Positions 41,475-47,974 of a stretch of DNA of 64,000 nucleotides are shown one piece after another; position 1 is the stretch's first letter; every line of letters begins with the position of its first letter. The stretch lies in assembly GCA_965194535.1 (NCBI GenBank), contig OZ239145.1:1-64000 (forward strand), given 5' to 3'. Position numbers and translations under genes: made by a program. Under the pieces are notes generated by a model. That model saw only the letters and a list, made by a program, of their open reading frames with translations, searched no databases and had not been told where the DNA came from. This stretch comes from Verrucolacustris abundans. Its GTDB lineage: Bacteria; Verrucomicrobiota; Verrucomicrobiia; Methylacidiphilales; Verrucolacustridaceae.

Positions 41475-43373
41475 ATGGCGATGGAGAGTAACCGAGTGGA
41501 TGTATTGGGAATGGGGTTACAGGCAACCGATTACGCGGGCGGGGTAAAATTGCTGGAGGAGTTGGCCCAACGGGAAAAGCCAGGAATGGTGGCGGCCTGT
41601 AACACTCACTTGGTGGCGTTAGCCCGGCATCGGCCTGATTATGGAAGGGTTCTGGCTCAGTTTGATCTGCTTCTCCCTGACGGCATGCCCCTGATCTGGT
41701 CGATGAGACGAAAAGGAGCGGATCTGAAGGACCGGGTCTACGGCCCATACTTCATGCTGGAGGCACTGAGGAGATTGCCGCGGCCTTGGAAGCACTTCTT
41801 TTTTGGAGGGACGGAAAGTTGTCTGTTGGAGTTGTCGGCAGCAGCTCGTCAGGCTCAACCCGATGTAGACATTGCGGGAACTCTGTCTCCGCCGTTTCGG
41901 GCATGGACAGAAAAAGATGAGGAGGATTTTGCAAAAACCATAGAGAAGTCAGGAGCCGACTTTATCTGGGTCGCTTTGGGGGGAGATCGTCAGGAGCGGT
42001 GGATCGAAAAGAATCTGAAGCGACATAAAAAAGGGGTTTTCTTGGCGGTGGGGGATGCGTTTGAACTTTTGGCGGGAAGAAGGGCTTTTGCCCCTCGGTG
42101 GATGCAGAAGGCGGGACTGACTTGGCTGTACCGCTTGTGGCAAGAGCCGAGGCGGTTGTTTCCCCGATACTTTAAATATAACAACCTGTTTCTTTACTAC
42201 ACCTTGCTGGATCGAGTGCTGGGAGTTACTCCAAAGCCGTCGGACGGACCAAGGCCCGGAAAAACGAGAATCGCGTTTTTGGGATGTCGTGGAGTGCCCG
42301 CAAGGTATTCGGGGTTTGAGACGTTGGTGGAAGAGTTAGGGACGAGGTTGGCAGGTAGGGGTCATGCCGTGACGGTTTACAATCGTTCGCACCTGTATCC
42401 AGATCGTCCAAAAGAGGTGAGAGGAATGAAGGTCGCCTACCTGCCCAGCTTGAGGACGAAGAGCACGGAGACGATCACGCACACGTTGCTGGCGGTGATT
42501 CATGCGGCCGTGCGAAAGTTCGACGTGGTGTATCTGTGCGGGGTCGGCAACTCGATTTTGGCGGGCATCCTAAAGCTGGCGGGCAGCAGGGTAATCGTGA
42601 ATGTCGACGGGGACGATTTTCGAAGGCAGAAGTGGCATCCTTTGGCCCGTGCGTGGTTGAAGTGGAGCGAGTTGTGGGCGACGAAGTTGAGCGATGTGGT
42701 GATTGCAGATAATCAGACGGTGGTGGAGAGGTATCGGAGGGATTACGGTTTTGAGGCGACGTACCTTTCTTACGGAACTCCTCAAAAACCGAAGGACGTA
42801 GGGAAGGTAGCGCTGGAGATGTTTGGGCTGAAGGCGGGGGAGTATGTGTTGTACGTGGGGAGGTTGACTCCTGAAAATCTAGTAGATTTGCTGGTGCGTG
42901 CGTATGGGAAGGTAGCGGGAGATTGGCCGTGTGTCGTCGTGGGGCCGGCGGGGTACGAGGTGGAGTACGGGATCAAACTCCATAGGTTGGCGGGGCCCAG
43001 GGTAAAATTGGTGGGACCTGTGTATGGGAAGGGGTATGAGGAGTTGAGCGCAAACTGCGGGATTTTTGTTTTGCCCGGAGTGGTGGAGGCGACGCGGTTG
43101 GTGCTGTTGGATCAGATGGGGTTTGGAAGTGCAATCGTCTATCAAGACTGTCCAGCAACGCGGGAGGTGATCGGGGACGCGGGGTTGGCATTCGGTGGCG
43201 TGGATCCCGAAAAGGATTTGGCGGAGAAGTTGAGTGGTCTGATCGAAAGTTCTGGAGAGAGGGAAAGATTAAGGAAGGCTGCGCGAGAGAGAGCGGAGAA
43301 AATTTATAGCTGGGAGAGGGTGACGGATCGGTATGAAGAGATTTTGAAGGAGCTGGCGCCGACGAAGAGGTAG
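41475..43373 (+). CDS. WecG/TagA-GT4 fusion glycosyltransferase
   Basis: Two transferases are joined. Residues 1-245 form a WecG/TagA/CpsF (GT26) domain: NTHLVALARHRPDYGRVL, LLLPDGMPLIWSMRRKG, FFFGGTESCLLEL, VALGGDRQERWI and AVGDAFELLAGRR. Residues about 265-632 form a GT4 domain starting IAFLGCRGVPARYSGFETLV, then NVDGDDFRRQKWHP, YVLYVGRLTPENLVD and VLPGVVEATRLVLLDQMGFG. The start is set at ATG 41475 (41481 possible), because an open frame reaching 41304 only reads through palindromic element 4. It may add two consecutive sugars to a lipid-linked intermediate. Confidence 0.87.
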   Translation: MAMESNRVDVLGMGLQATDYAGGVKLLEELAQREKPGMVAACNTHLVALARHRPDYGRVLAQFDLLLPDGMPLIWSMRRKGADLKDRVYGPYFMLEALRRLPRPWKHFFFGGTESCLLELSAAARQAQPDVDIAGTLSPPFRAWTEKDEEDFAKTIEKSGADFIWVALGGDRQERWIEKNLKRHKKGVFLAVGDAFELLAGRRAFAPRWMQKAGLTWLYRLWQEPRRLFPRYFKYNNLFLYYTLLDRVLGVTPKPSDGPRPGKTRIAFLGCRGVPARYSGFETLVEELGTRLAGRGHAVTVYNRSHLYPDRPKEVRGMKVAYLPSLRTKSTETITHTLLAVIHAAVRKFDVVYLCGVGNSILAGILKLAGSRVIVNVDGDDFRRQKWHPLARAWLKWSELWATKLSDVVIADNQTVVERYRRDYGFEATYLSYGTPQKPKDVGKVALEMFGLKAGEYVLYVGRLTPENLVDLLVRAYGKVAGDWPCVVVGPAGYEVEYGIKLHRLAGPRVKLVGPVYGKGYEELSANCGIFVLPGVVEATRLVLLDQMGFGSAIVYQDCPATREVIGDAGLAFGGVDPEKDLAEKLSGLIESSGERERLRKAARERAEKIYSWERVTDRYEEILKELAPTKR

Positions 43374-43383
43374 GGGAGAAAAA

Positions 43384-43438
43384 GATTTCGGATTTCGGAA
43401 TTCGGAATTTGGAAATTGGAAATCGAAAAATAGGAGGG
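43384..43438 (+). repeat. TTTCGGAA-type tandem-like AT-rich repeat
   Basis: The segment is built from GATTTCGGATTTCGGAA, TTCGGAATTTGGAAATTGG and AAATCGAAAAATAGG. A similar TTTCGAATTTCGGATTTCGGA run directly precedes palindromic element 3 at 32404-32425, and AATTTCGGATTGGGG appears at about 44148. It therefore looks like an accessory module of the palindromic elements. Confidence 0.5.
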
Positions 43439-43467
43439 AGAGTTGGTCGCGACGGATTATGGGAAGA

Positions 43468-43513
43468 GCCCTGCTACGCTCAGTCTCGGCAAGCTCGCTG
43501 AGCTTCGCAGGGT
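43468..43513 (+). repeat. Palindromic element, copy 5 (after a cupin gene)
   Basis: The arms are GCCCTGCTACGCTCAG and CTGAGCTTCGCAGGGT, with the inner loop TCTCGGCAAGCTCG. The outer and inner stems are nearly perfect. The element ends 4 bp from the stop of the minus-strand cupin gene at 43518 and separates it from the convergent fusion gene, so it could act as a terminator in both directions. Confidence 0.75.
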
Positions 43514-43517
43514 TAGA

Positions 43518-43973
43518 CTAGCGGAATTCGGTGTCCCAGTTGAATCCGATTTTTGGATCGTTCCAAGGGCGGCGTACTTCGTCAGGATTTTTACGATTGT
43601 AGGGCTCGGACGGGAGGTTGATGAGGAGAACTTCATTGGGGGAGATGGCTTTGAATCCGTGAAAGATTCCCGGCGGAATATGGATAAGGACTCGATGATG
43701 TTCGCCGACGACGATGCTGTGGGTCTTACCGTGGGTGGGGCTTTTTGGCCGGGAATCGTAGAAGCCGATCTTGGCCATTCCGTGAATGATGGACATGCAA
43801 TCGGTCTGTTTTTCGTGTGCGTGCCAGGCTTTGATGACGCCTGGGTAGATGGAGCTGAAGTAGGCTTGGCCGAAGGCAACAAAGTGGGGGTCGTCTTTTC
43901 GGAGGATCTCCATGACGCGGCCGCGATCGTCGCAGTGTTGCGTGAGGGGCAGGAATTTGAGGCCGTCGAGCAT
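43518..43973 (-). CDS. RmlC-like cupin, dTDP-4-dehydrorhamnose 3,5-epimerase-related
   Basis: The 151-residue protein has the RmlC beta-barrel features: DDRGRVMEILRKDD, YFSSIYPGVIKAWHAHEKQ with the His-x-His pair, then VVGEHHRVLIHIPPGIFHGFKAISPNE and LLINLPSEPYNRKNPDE. Epimerases of this type act on dTDP-keto sugars; shorter relatives may act on other nucleotide sugars. The gene is alone, surrounded by palindromic elements on both sides, and may have arrived with them. rmlA, rmlB and rmlD are not in the window, so a full rhamnose pathway is not shown here. Confidence 0.88.
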   Translation of the reverse strand: MLDGLKFLPLTQHCDDRGRVMEILRKDDPHFVAFGQAYFSSIYPGVIKAWHAHEKQTDCMSIIHGMAKIGFYDSRPKSPTHGKTHSIVVGEHHRVLIHIPPGIFHGFKAISPNEVLLINLPSEPYNRKNPDEVRRPWNDPKIGFNWDTEFR

Positions 43974-44021
43974 GAGTCGAGTATGGAAGATTGGCGTTAG
44001 GTTGAAAGATTAAGATGTGGG

Positions 44022-44081
44022 GCCCTACTACGCTCCTAACCCGCTTCGCGGAGGAGCTTCGAAGGGCGCCCGGGGCGGGCG
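44022..44081 (+). repeat. Palindromic element, copy 6 (after hicA)
   Basis: This is the cleanest copy. Arms GCCCTACTACGCTCCT and AGGAGCTTCGAAGGGC (44022-44067) enclose CCGCTTCGCGG, and the second hairpin CGCCCG-ggg-CGGGCG spans 44067-44081. A further CCGCGGTTGCGG and TCCCGCATGCGCGGGA palindrome lie at about 44109-44139. It closely matches the first half of copy 7 on the other side of hicBA. Confidence 0.8.
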
Positions 44082-44214
44082 GGGAATTAGGGGCTTAAGG
44101 GGTTAAGGTCCCGCGGTTGCGGGATCCCGCATGCGCGGGAGATTTACAATTTCGGATTGGGGAAGGGATTGCTCACGCCACGGACGGGATGGAGGAGCAG
44201 GACGGAGAGGGGAG

Positions 44215-44400
44215 TTACGGCTTGGGGGTAGCAAGCTTACGAAGAATGCTGCGCGCGAGGTGTTCATTAATTTCATTATGGCGAGGGACAGGCTGACAAA
44301 TCTTGGTTTGTGGCTGCTGATACCAGTCGTGCTTGCCGCCGTGCCGGATGAAGAGGGCCCCAGCTTGTTCTATTTTTTGGATTAGGTCTCGACGCTTCAA
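44215..44400 (-). CDS. hicA: HicA-type mRNA interferase toxin
   Basis: HicA cleaves mRNA and is neutralised by HicB. The 61-residue product reads KRRDLIQKIEQAGALFIRHG, then GKHDWYQQP with the conserved His of the dsRBD-like fold, and NEINEHLARSILRKL. I set the start at TTG 44400, which overlaps the hicB stop as TTGA and gives the usual MKRRDLI beginning. Length is normal for HicA. The pair lies between two palindromic elements in an accessory region. Confidence 0.85.
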   Translation of the reverse strand: MKRRDLIQKIEQAGALFIRHGGKHDWYQQPQTKICQPVPRHNEINEHLARSILRKLATPKP

Positions 44401-44588
44401 GCAGTCACCAGTTGTGCATGGCGGCGGACACAAGGGATTGCCCCGCTAAGGAGTTCCCGCTGGAGGTCAACAAGGTGAGACTGAAGATCTGACAACGATT
44501 CTCCTTGGGTGAGGTAATCAGGAAATTCGTCAAGATAGCCCAGCCAATCCTTGCCGTCTTGCCAGTAGGTAAATCCGATTTCGGTCAT
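44397..44588 (-). CDS. hicB: HicB-type antitoxin
   Basis: The 63-residue product (EIGFTYWQDGKDWLGYLDEF, then PDYLTQGESLSDLQSHLVDL) has the HicB partial RNase H fold. It lacks a C-terminal DNA-binding domain, as short HicB forms do. The ATG is set at 44588; a frame to 44615 adds nine residues without support. It precedes and overlaps hicA, the order in which antitoxin is made first. Autoregulation would need a partner or an alternative surface, since no HTH or RHH is visible. Confidence 0.82.
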   Translation of the reverse strand: MTEIGFTYWQDGKDWLGYLDEFPDYLTQGESLSDLQSHLVDLQRELLSGAIPCVRRHAQLVTA

Positions 44589-44667
44589 GAGATAGTTTAT
44601 TCCGCTGAATGGCAAAGTTCAAGGGGGGGGTGATTGATTTTGGGTTTTTAATTTTGGATGTTTGATG

Positions 44668-44804
44668 GCCCTACTACGCTCCTAACCCGCTTCGCGGAGT
44701 AGCTTGGCCCCCCAAGACCTACCCCCGCCCATTCTAGTTAGTAATTCCATGACGGATGGTATTTCCGCTTACGCGGGGGAATTCGAAGGGCGCCCGAGGC
44801 GGGG
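44668..44804 (+). repeat. Palindromic element, copy 7 (split by about 76 bp)
   Basis: The left part GCCCTACTACGCTCCTAACC...GGAGTAGCTT (44668-44705) matches copy 6. The right part TTCGAAGGGCGCCCGAGGCGGGG (44782-44804) resumes it after an unrelated insert of about 76 bp. The second hairpin is degraded here (CCCG-agg-CGGG). It lies upstream of hicB and ends beside the stop of the next glycosyltransferase gene. Confidence 0.7.
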
Positions 44805-44810
44805 AGAAAA

Positions 44811-45764
44811 TTAGGGCCTTGGAGGGAGGCCTAGAAGACCTAGGGTGTAGCGACGGATGAGTTCTAGGATATTAGCTGGGGTGAAACCAAAGGTTTTGAG
44901 AAAGCGGCGGGCGTTACCTGGAAGGTAAAGGGGGAGGTGGCGCGGGCGAGGAGAGGTAACGCAAGTGAACGCCAGGTTTTGAAGGAGGATGCCAAACTTT
45001 TTGTAGTGGGCGGATAGATCTTGGGTGGGACGGCCCTCCTTCGCTCCTAATCTCGCAGACTCGGGAGGAGCTTCAGAGGGCGACCGCGTGGCGGTCGGGG
45101 GAGCGTGAATGACTGCAACGGAGGGTTCAGCCCAAGCGGGGGCGGCGGCGGAGAGGCGGAGTGAAAATTCAACGTCGTCGCCGTAGGCGATCATATCGGA
45201 GCGGGGTGCGCCGGCGCGAAGCCAAGTAGACCGATCGATGAGTAGGCAGGGGCCGATGCACCAGGCCATGGGGTAGCCTGAGGGGGCGAGCGCACGGGCG
45301 GCGGAAAGGTTTTGGCCCACGGCTCGAAAGGCGCGGGCGAGTGACCAAGAGATGGGTTCGGGAGCTTCTTGAAGTTTTCCTTCGGAACCGACGAGGAAAG
45401 GAGCGATCGAGCCGGCGGATTGCTTTTTCATGGAGGATAGGAGTGTGGCGAGGTCGGAGGGGGAAAGGATGGCGTCGTCATCGACAATGAGGAGGTGAGT
45501 CAGCGAGGGAAATTTTTCGAGCGCGTGTTGGCCAGCAAGGGCAAGGCCGCCACCAAAGCCGAGGTTTTTTCCTGAAGAAAGGTAGTGAGAGGGGAGAGGA
45601 GAATTTTTTACCGCTTCGGCGGTAGCGGGGTCAGGCCCGTTATCGCATATGACAGCAGCAGTTGGGCGAAGGGATTGAGAGGCGAGGGAGTTGAGAAGTC
45701 GGGTAAGGAGTGGGGCGCGGTGGCGGGTAGCGACTAGGGCCACGATGGATGGGGAGTTCTCCAC
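44811..45764 (-). CDS. Glycosyltransferase family 2 with in-frame repeat insertion
   Basis: The 317-residue GT-A protein starts VALVATRHRAPLLTRLLNSL, has CDNGPDPAT as donor loop and LIVDDDAILSP as DxD motif, then YGDDVEFSLRLSAAAP, a rhamnosyltransferase-like feature. Directly after VAVIHAPPTAT comes SPSEAPPESARLGAKEGRPT (about residues 222-245), which is encoded by palindromic element 8; SAHYKKFGILLQNL then resumes the family pattern. The frame is intact. Its start is 6 bp from the next gene's longest possible start, so the two are divergent. Confidence 0.87.
   Translation of the reverse strand: MENSPSIVALVATRHRAPLLTRLLNSLASQSLRPTAAVICDNGPDPATAEAVKNSPLPSHYLSSGKNLGFGGGLALAGQHALEKFPSLTHLLIVDDDAILSPSDLATLLSSMKKQSAGSIAPFLVGSEGKLQEAPEPISWSLARAFRAVGQNLSAARALAPSGYPMAWCIGPCLLIDRSTWLRAGAPRSDMIAYGDDVEFSLRLSAAAPAWAEPSVAVIHAPPTATRSPSEAPPESARLGAKEGRPTQDLSAHYKKFGILLQNLAFTCVTSPRPRHLPLYLPGNARRFLKTFGFTPANILELIRRYTLGLLGLPPRP
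45033..45097 (+). repeat. Palindromic element, copy 8 (inside a GT2 gene)
   Basis: The arms are GCCCTCCTTCGCTCCT and GGAGGAGCTTCAGAGGGC (45033-45081), around an ATCTCGCAGACTCG loop shared with copy 9. The second hairpin is CGACCGC-gtg-GCGGTCG (45081-45097), a 7-bp perfect stem of a sequence different from the other copies. On the minus strand it encodes EAPPESARLGAKEGR, starting in the same frame as copy 3. Confidence 0.78.
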
Positions 45765-45839
45765 AAGTCGATGATGGAGGTTTTTAGGTTGGGTGGAAGT
45801 TTGATTGAGGAAAAAAGTGGAACTGGGCAGGGTGTGGGT

Positions 45840-46955
45840 GTGAGCGGGGAAAAAACGATTCGGGTGGTGCTGGACGCGACAGCAATCGGGCGAGGCAAGA
45901 CCGGGAACGAGACTTATTTAAGGGGGCTGTTGGAGGGGTGGGGTCAGGTTCGGCCTGAAGGGATTGAGCTGACGCCGATCGTGAGTGAGCCCTCCTTCGC
46001 TACTAACCTCGCAGACTCGGGAGGAGCTTCGAAGGGTGGGCATTCGCAATCCAAGCAGATTGCGAGCTCGGGCTTCTTCAAAAGACATTTATGCGACCTG
46101 CCTCTGGCTCGGGCGGAGTTGAAAGCGGACTTGTATCACGGGGTGTACTGGATGAGGCCGTGGGAGAAAGGGCCTTATGTTTTGACTGTGCACGACATTT
46201 CCTTTGCGGTGCATTCGGAGTGGTTTCGTCCAGGTGAGGCGATGTTTTACACGAGGATGGTGCGGAGAGCAGCGGAGAGGGCGCGAAAGGTGATTACCGT
46301 GTCTGAGTTTTGTCGGGCAGAGATTATGGAGAGATGGGATTTGCCTGCGGATCAAGTGGAAGCGACGTATGAGGCGGCGAGGAAAGTTTATCGACCTACA
46401 AAAAAGAAGGCCTCGGGCCCACCGACGCTTTTGTTTGTGAGCGCGATTCATCCGAGGAAGAACTTAGGGAGGTTGATTCGGGTATGGGAGAGATTGAGGG
46501 CGGGGCGATTTCCGGATCTCCGATTGCGGGTGGTGGGGCCGGCAGGGTGGTTGGCGGGCGGGGATTTGGGGGAGCTCAAAAGAGCCGTGGCGAAGGGGGG
46601 CGCGGTCTGGGAGGGTGCAAAAACGGAAGAGGAGCTGCGGCAAGCGTACTGTGAAAGTACGATGTTGGTTTATCCATCGCTTTACGAGGGGTTCGGCTTG
46701 CCACCGCTGGAGGCGATGGCGTGCGGATGTCCTGTGGCTTGCGCCAAGGCAGGGTCACTGCCTGAAGTGTGTGGAGGTGCGGCGGAGTATTTCGATCCAC
46801 GTTCGGAGGAGGAGATGATGTCAGCCGTGGGGCTGGTTTTGGGGAGTGAGGAGAGGCGTGAGGGGTTACGTAAAGCAGGAATTGCGAGGGCGGCGGAGTT
46901 TTCTTGGGAAAGAATGGCAGAGGAGACGGGAGAGATCTATCGGAGGGTGGTGTAG
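45840..46955 (+). CDS. Glycosyltransferase family 4 with in-frame repeat insertion
   Basis: The GT-B enzyme (about 371 aa) opens IRVVLDATAIGRGKTGNETY, as in GT4 enzymes of exopolysaccharide loci. LYHGVYWMRPWEKGP, VITVSEFCRAEIMERW, LLFVSAIHPRKNLGRLIRVW and LVYPSLYEGFGLPPLEAMAC (ExFGxxxxE region) follow. Between TPIVSE and RAELKADLYHG lies PSFATNLADSGGASKGGHS and a short tail, encoded by palindromic element 9. GTG 45840 is preferred because the 23 residues from ATG 45771 have no family match and nearly touch the divergent gene. The frame through the insert is open. Confidence 0.87.
   Translation: MSGEKTIRVVLDATAIGRGKTGNETYLRGLLEGWGQVRPEGIELTPIVSEPSFATNLADSGGASKGGHSQSKQIASSGFFKRHLCDLPLARAELKADLYHGVYWMRPWEKGPYVLTVHDISFAVHSEWFRPGEAMFYTRMVRRAAERARKVITVSEFCRAEIMERWDLPADQVEATYEAARKVYRPTKKKASGPPTLLFVSAIHPRKNLGRLIRVWERLRAGRFPDLRLRVVGPAGWLAGGDLGELKRAVAKGGAVWEGAKTEEELRQAYCESTMLVYPSLYEGFGLPPLEAMACGCPVACAKAGSLPEVCGGAAEYFDPRSEEEMMSAVGLVLGSEERREGLRKAGIARAAEFSWERMAEETGEIYRRVV
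45989..46065 (+). repeat. Palindromic element, copy 9 (inside a GT4 gene)
   Basis: The arms are GCCCTCCTTCGCTACT and GGAGGAGCTTCGAAGGGT (45989-46037). The second hairpin is TCGCAATC-caagca-GATTGCGA (46044-46065), an 8-bp perfect stem unrelated in sequence to those of the other copies. It is read on the + strand as PSFATNLADSGGASKGGHSQ and about ten further residues, a different frame and strand from copies 3 and 8. Confidence 0.78.
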
Positions 46956-46999
46956 GGGAGGTGGCTTGCGGTTTTAGGTGGTGAGGAATAGTTTTAGAC

Positions 47000-47974
47000 A
47001 TGTCTGAAAAGCAAGAAGAGAGAGGGGGGGATGTGGGGTCTCAGTGGCAGGATCGGACGTTGTGGGTGGAAGTGGCCGTTGCTTTTGCCGTGGTGATTGG
47101 GCTGTACGGATTCATCCCCTACAATTTCGGATTCGAGAGCAAAGCGCGGAGCGTGTTTGAGATGCTGCAGAGGTTTTGGAGTGATCCGTCTACTGCGGAT
47201 TGGCATCACGGGATGATTGTGCCCCTGATCTCGGTCGGGCTGATTTTACATCGAGCGAAGGAGTTGCAGAAGGTGGTGATTCAGCCGTCTGGCTGGGGCG
47301 TGTTGGGGGTGGTGGCGGCGTTGGCACTATTTTGGGTTGGATACAAGATCGACATTACGATTGTGGGATTTCTGTCCCTGCAACTGATGATTGGGGGTTT
47401 GATTTTGTGGCTATTGGGGTGGGAGATGATGAAGGCAGTTGCTTTTCCGTATGCGTTCCTGATGTTTGCGTACCCTTTTTATTTTTTGGACACGATCGTG
47501 GCTTTCCCTTTGAGGGGACTGATGTGTCAGATGTCGCAATTTTTTCTAAACTTGGTGGGGGTCGACACGTTGCGTGTGGGAACGGCACTAGTTTCTGCTC
47601 CCGATTATGCGAAGGGGTTGGCGCAGGGGCAGAGGTTTGCGTTGGATGTGGCGACTCCGTGCAGTGGGATTCGATCTCTTTTCGCCTTAATGATGGTGAG
47701 TGCGCTGTACGCACACTTAACCCTGCAGAAGGGGTGGCAAAAGTGGGTTTTGTTTTTGTTGTCGCCGGCGTTGGCGGTGCTGGGAAATTTTGCGCGAATG
47801 GTGATGTTAACGCTGGGGACGATTTTGCTGGGTAGTGCGGTGGCGATCGGGACGGAGGAGCATCCGACGACGTTTCACATGGCGGCAGGCTTCTTTGTGT
47901 TTGTGGTGGCTTTAGGTGGAATGGTGGGAGTGAGCCGAATTCTTCAGGGGATTGGGGAAGGAAAAAAGGAGTGA
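47000..47974 (+). CDS. Exosortase
   Basis: Exosortases are inner-membrane cysteine transpeptidases that recognise PEP-CTERM-type tails and hand proteins to the cell surface, usually beside polysaccharide genes. The 324-residue product has about eight helices. The catalytic residues are visible: Cys 221 in ATPCSGIRSL, Arg 266 in GNFARMVML and His 293 in TTFHMAAGFFVF. ATG 47000 is used. The epsI gene overlaps by 4 bp. No candidate substrate with a PEP-CTERM tail was found in the window, so substrates must be elsewhere. Confidence 0.94.
   Translation: MSEKQEERGGDVGSQWQDRTLWVEVAVAFAVVIGLYGFIPYNFGFESKARSVFEMLQRFWSDPSTADWHHGMIVPLISVGLILHRAKELQKVVIQPSGWGVLGVVAALALFWVGYKIDITIVGFLSLQLMIGGLILWLLGWEMMKAVAFPYAFLMFAYPFYFLDTIVAFPLRGLMCQMSQFFLNLVGVDTLRVGTALVSAPDYAKGLAQGQRFALDVATPCSGIRSLFALMMVSALYAHLTLQKGWQKWVLFLLSPALAVLGNFARMVMLTLGTILLGSAVAIGTEEHPTTFHMAAGFFVFVVALGGMVGVSRILQGIGEGKKE

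Noticed and set aside
44131..44385. 84-codon + frame over hicA
   Set aside because: No family features; it is antisense to a frame with clear HicA motifs.
45771..45839. N-terminal extension of the GT4 gene
   Set aside because: The 23 residues have no match to the family, and the start nearly touches the divergent gene; GTG 45840 fits better.
25126..46065. Palindromic elements as a CRISPR array
   Set aside because: Copies are irregularly spaced over 21 kb, differ in sequence and are on various gene contexts; no cas genes are present.
25126..46065. Palindromic elements as insertion sequences
   Set aside because: No transposase or RAYT gene is found in or near any copy; the elements are only about 40-130 bp long.
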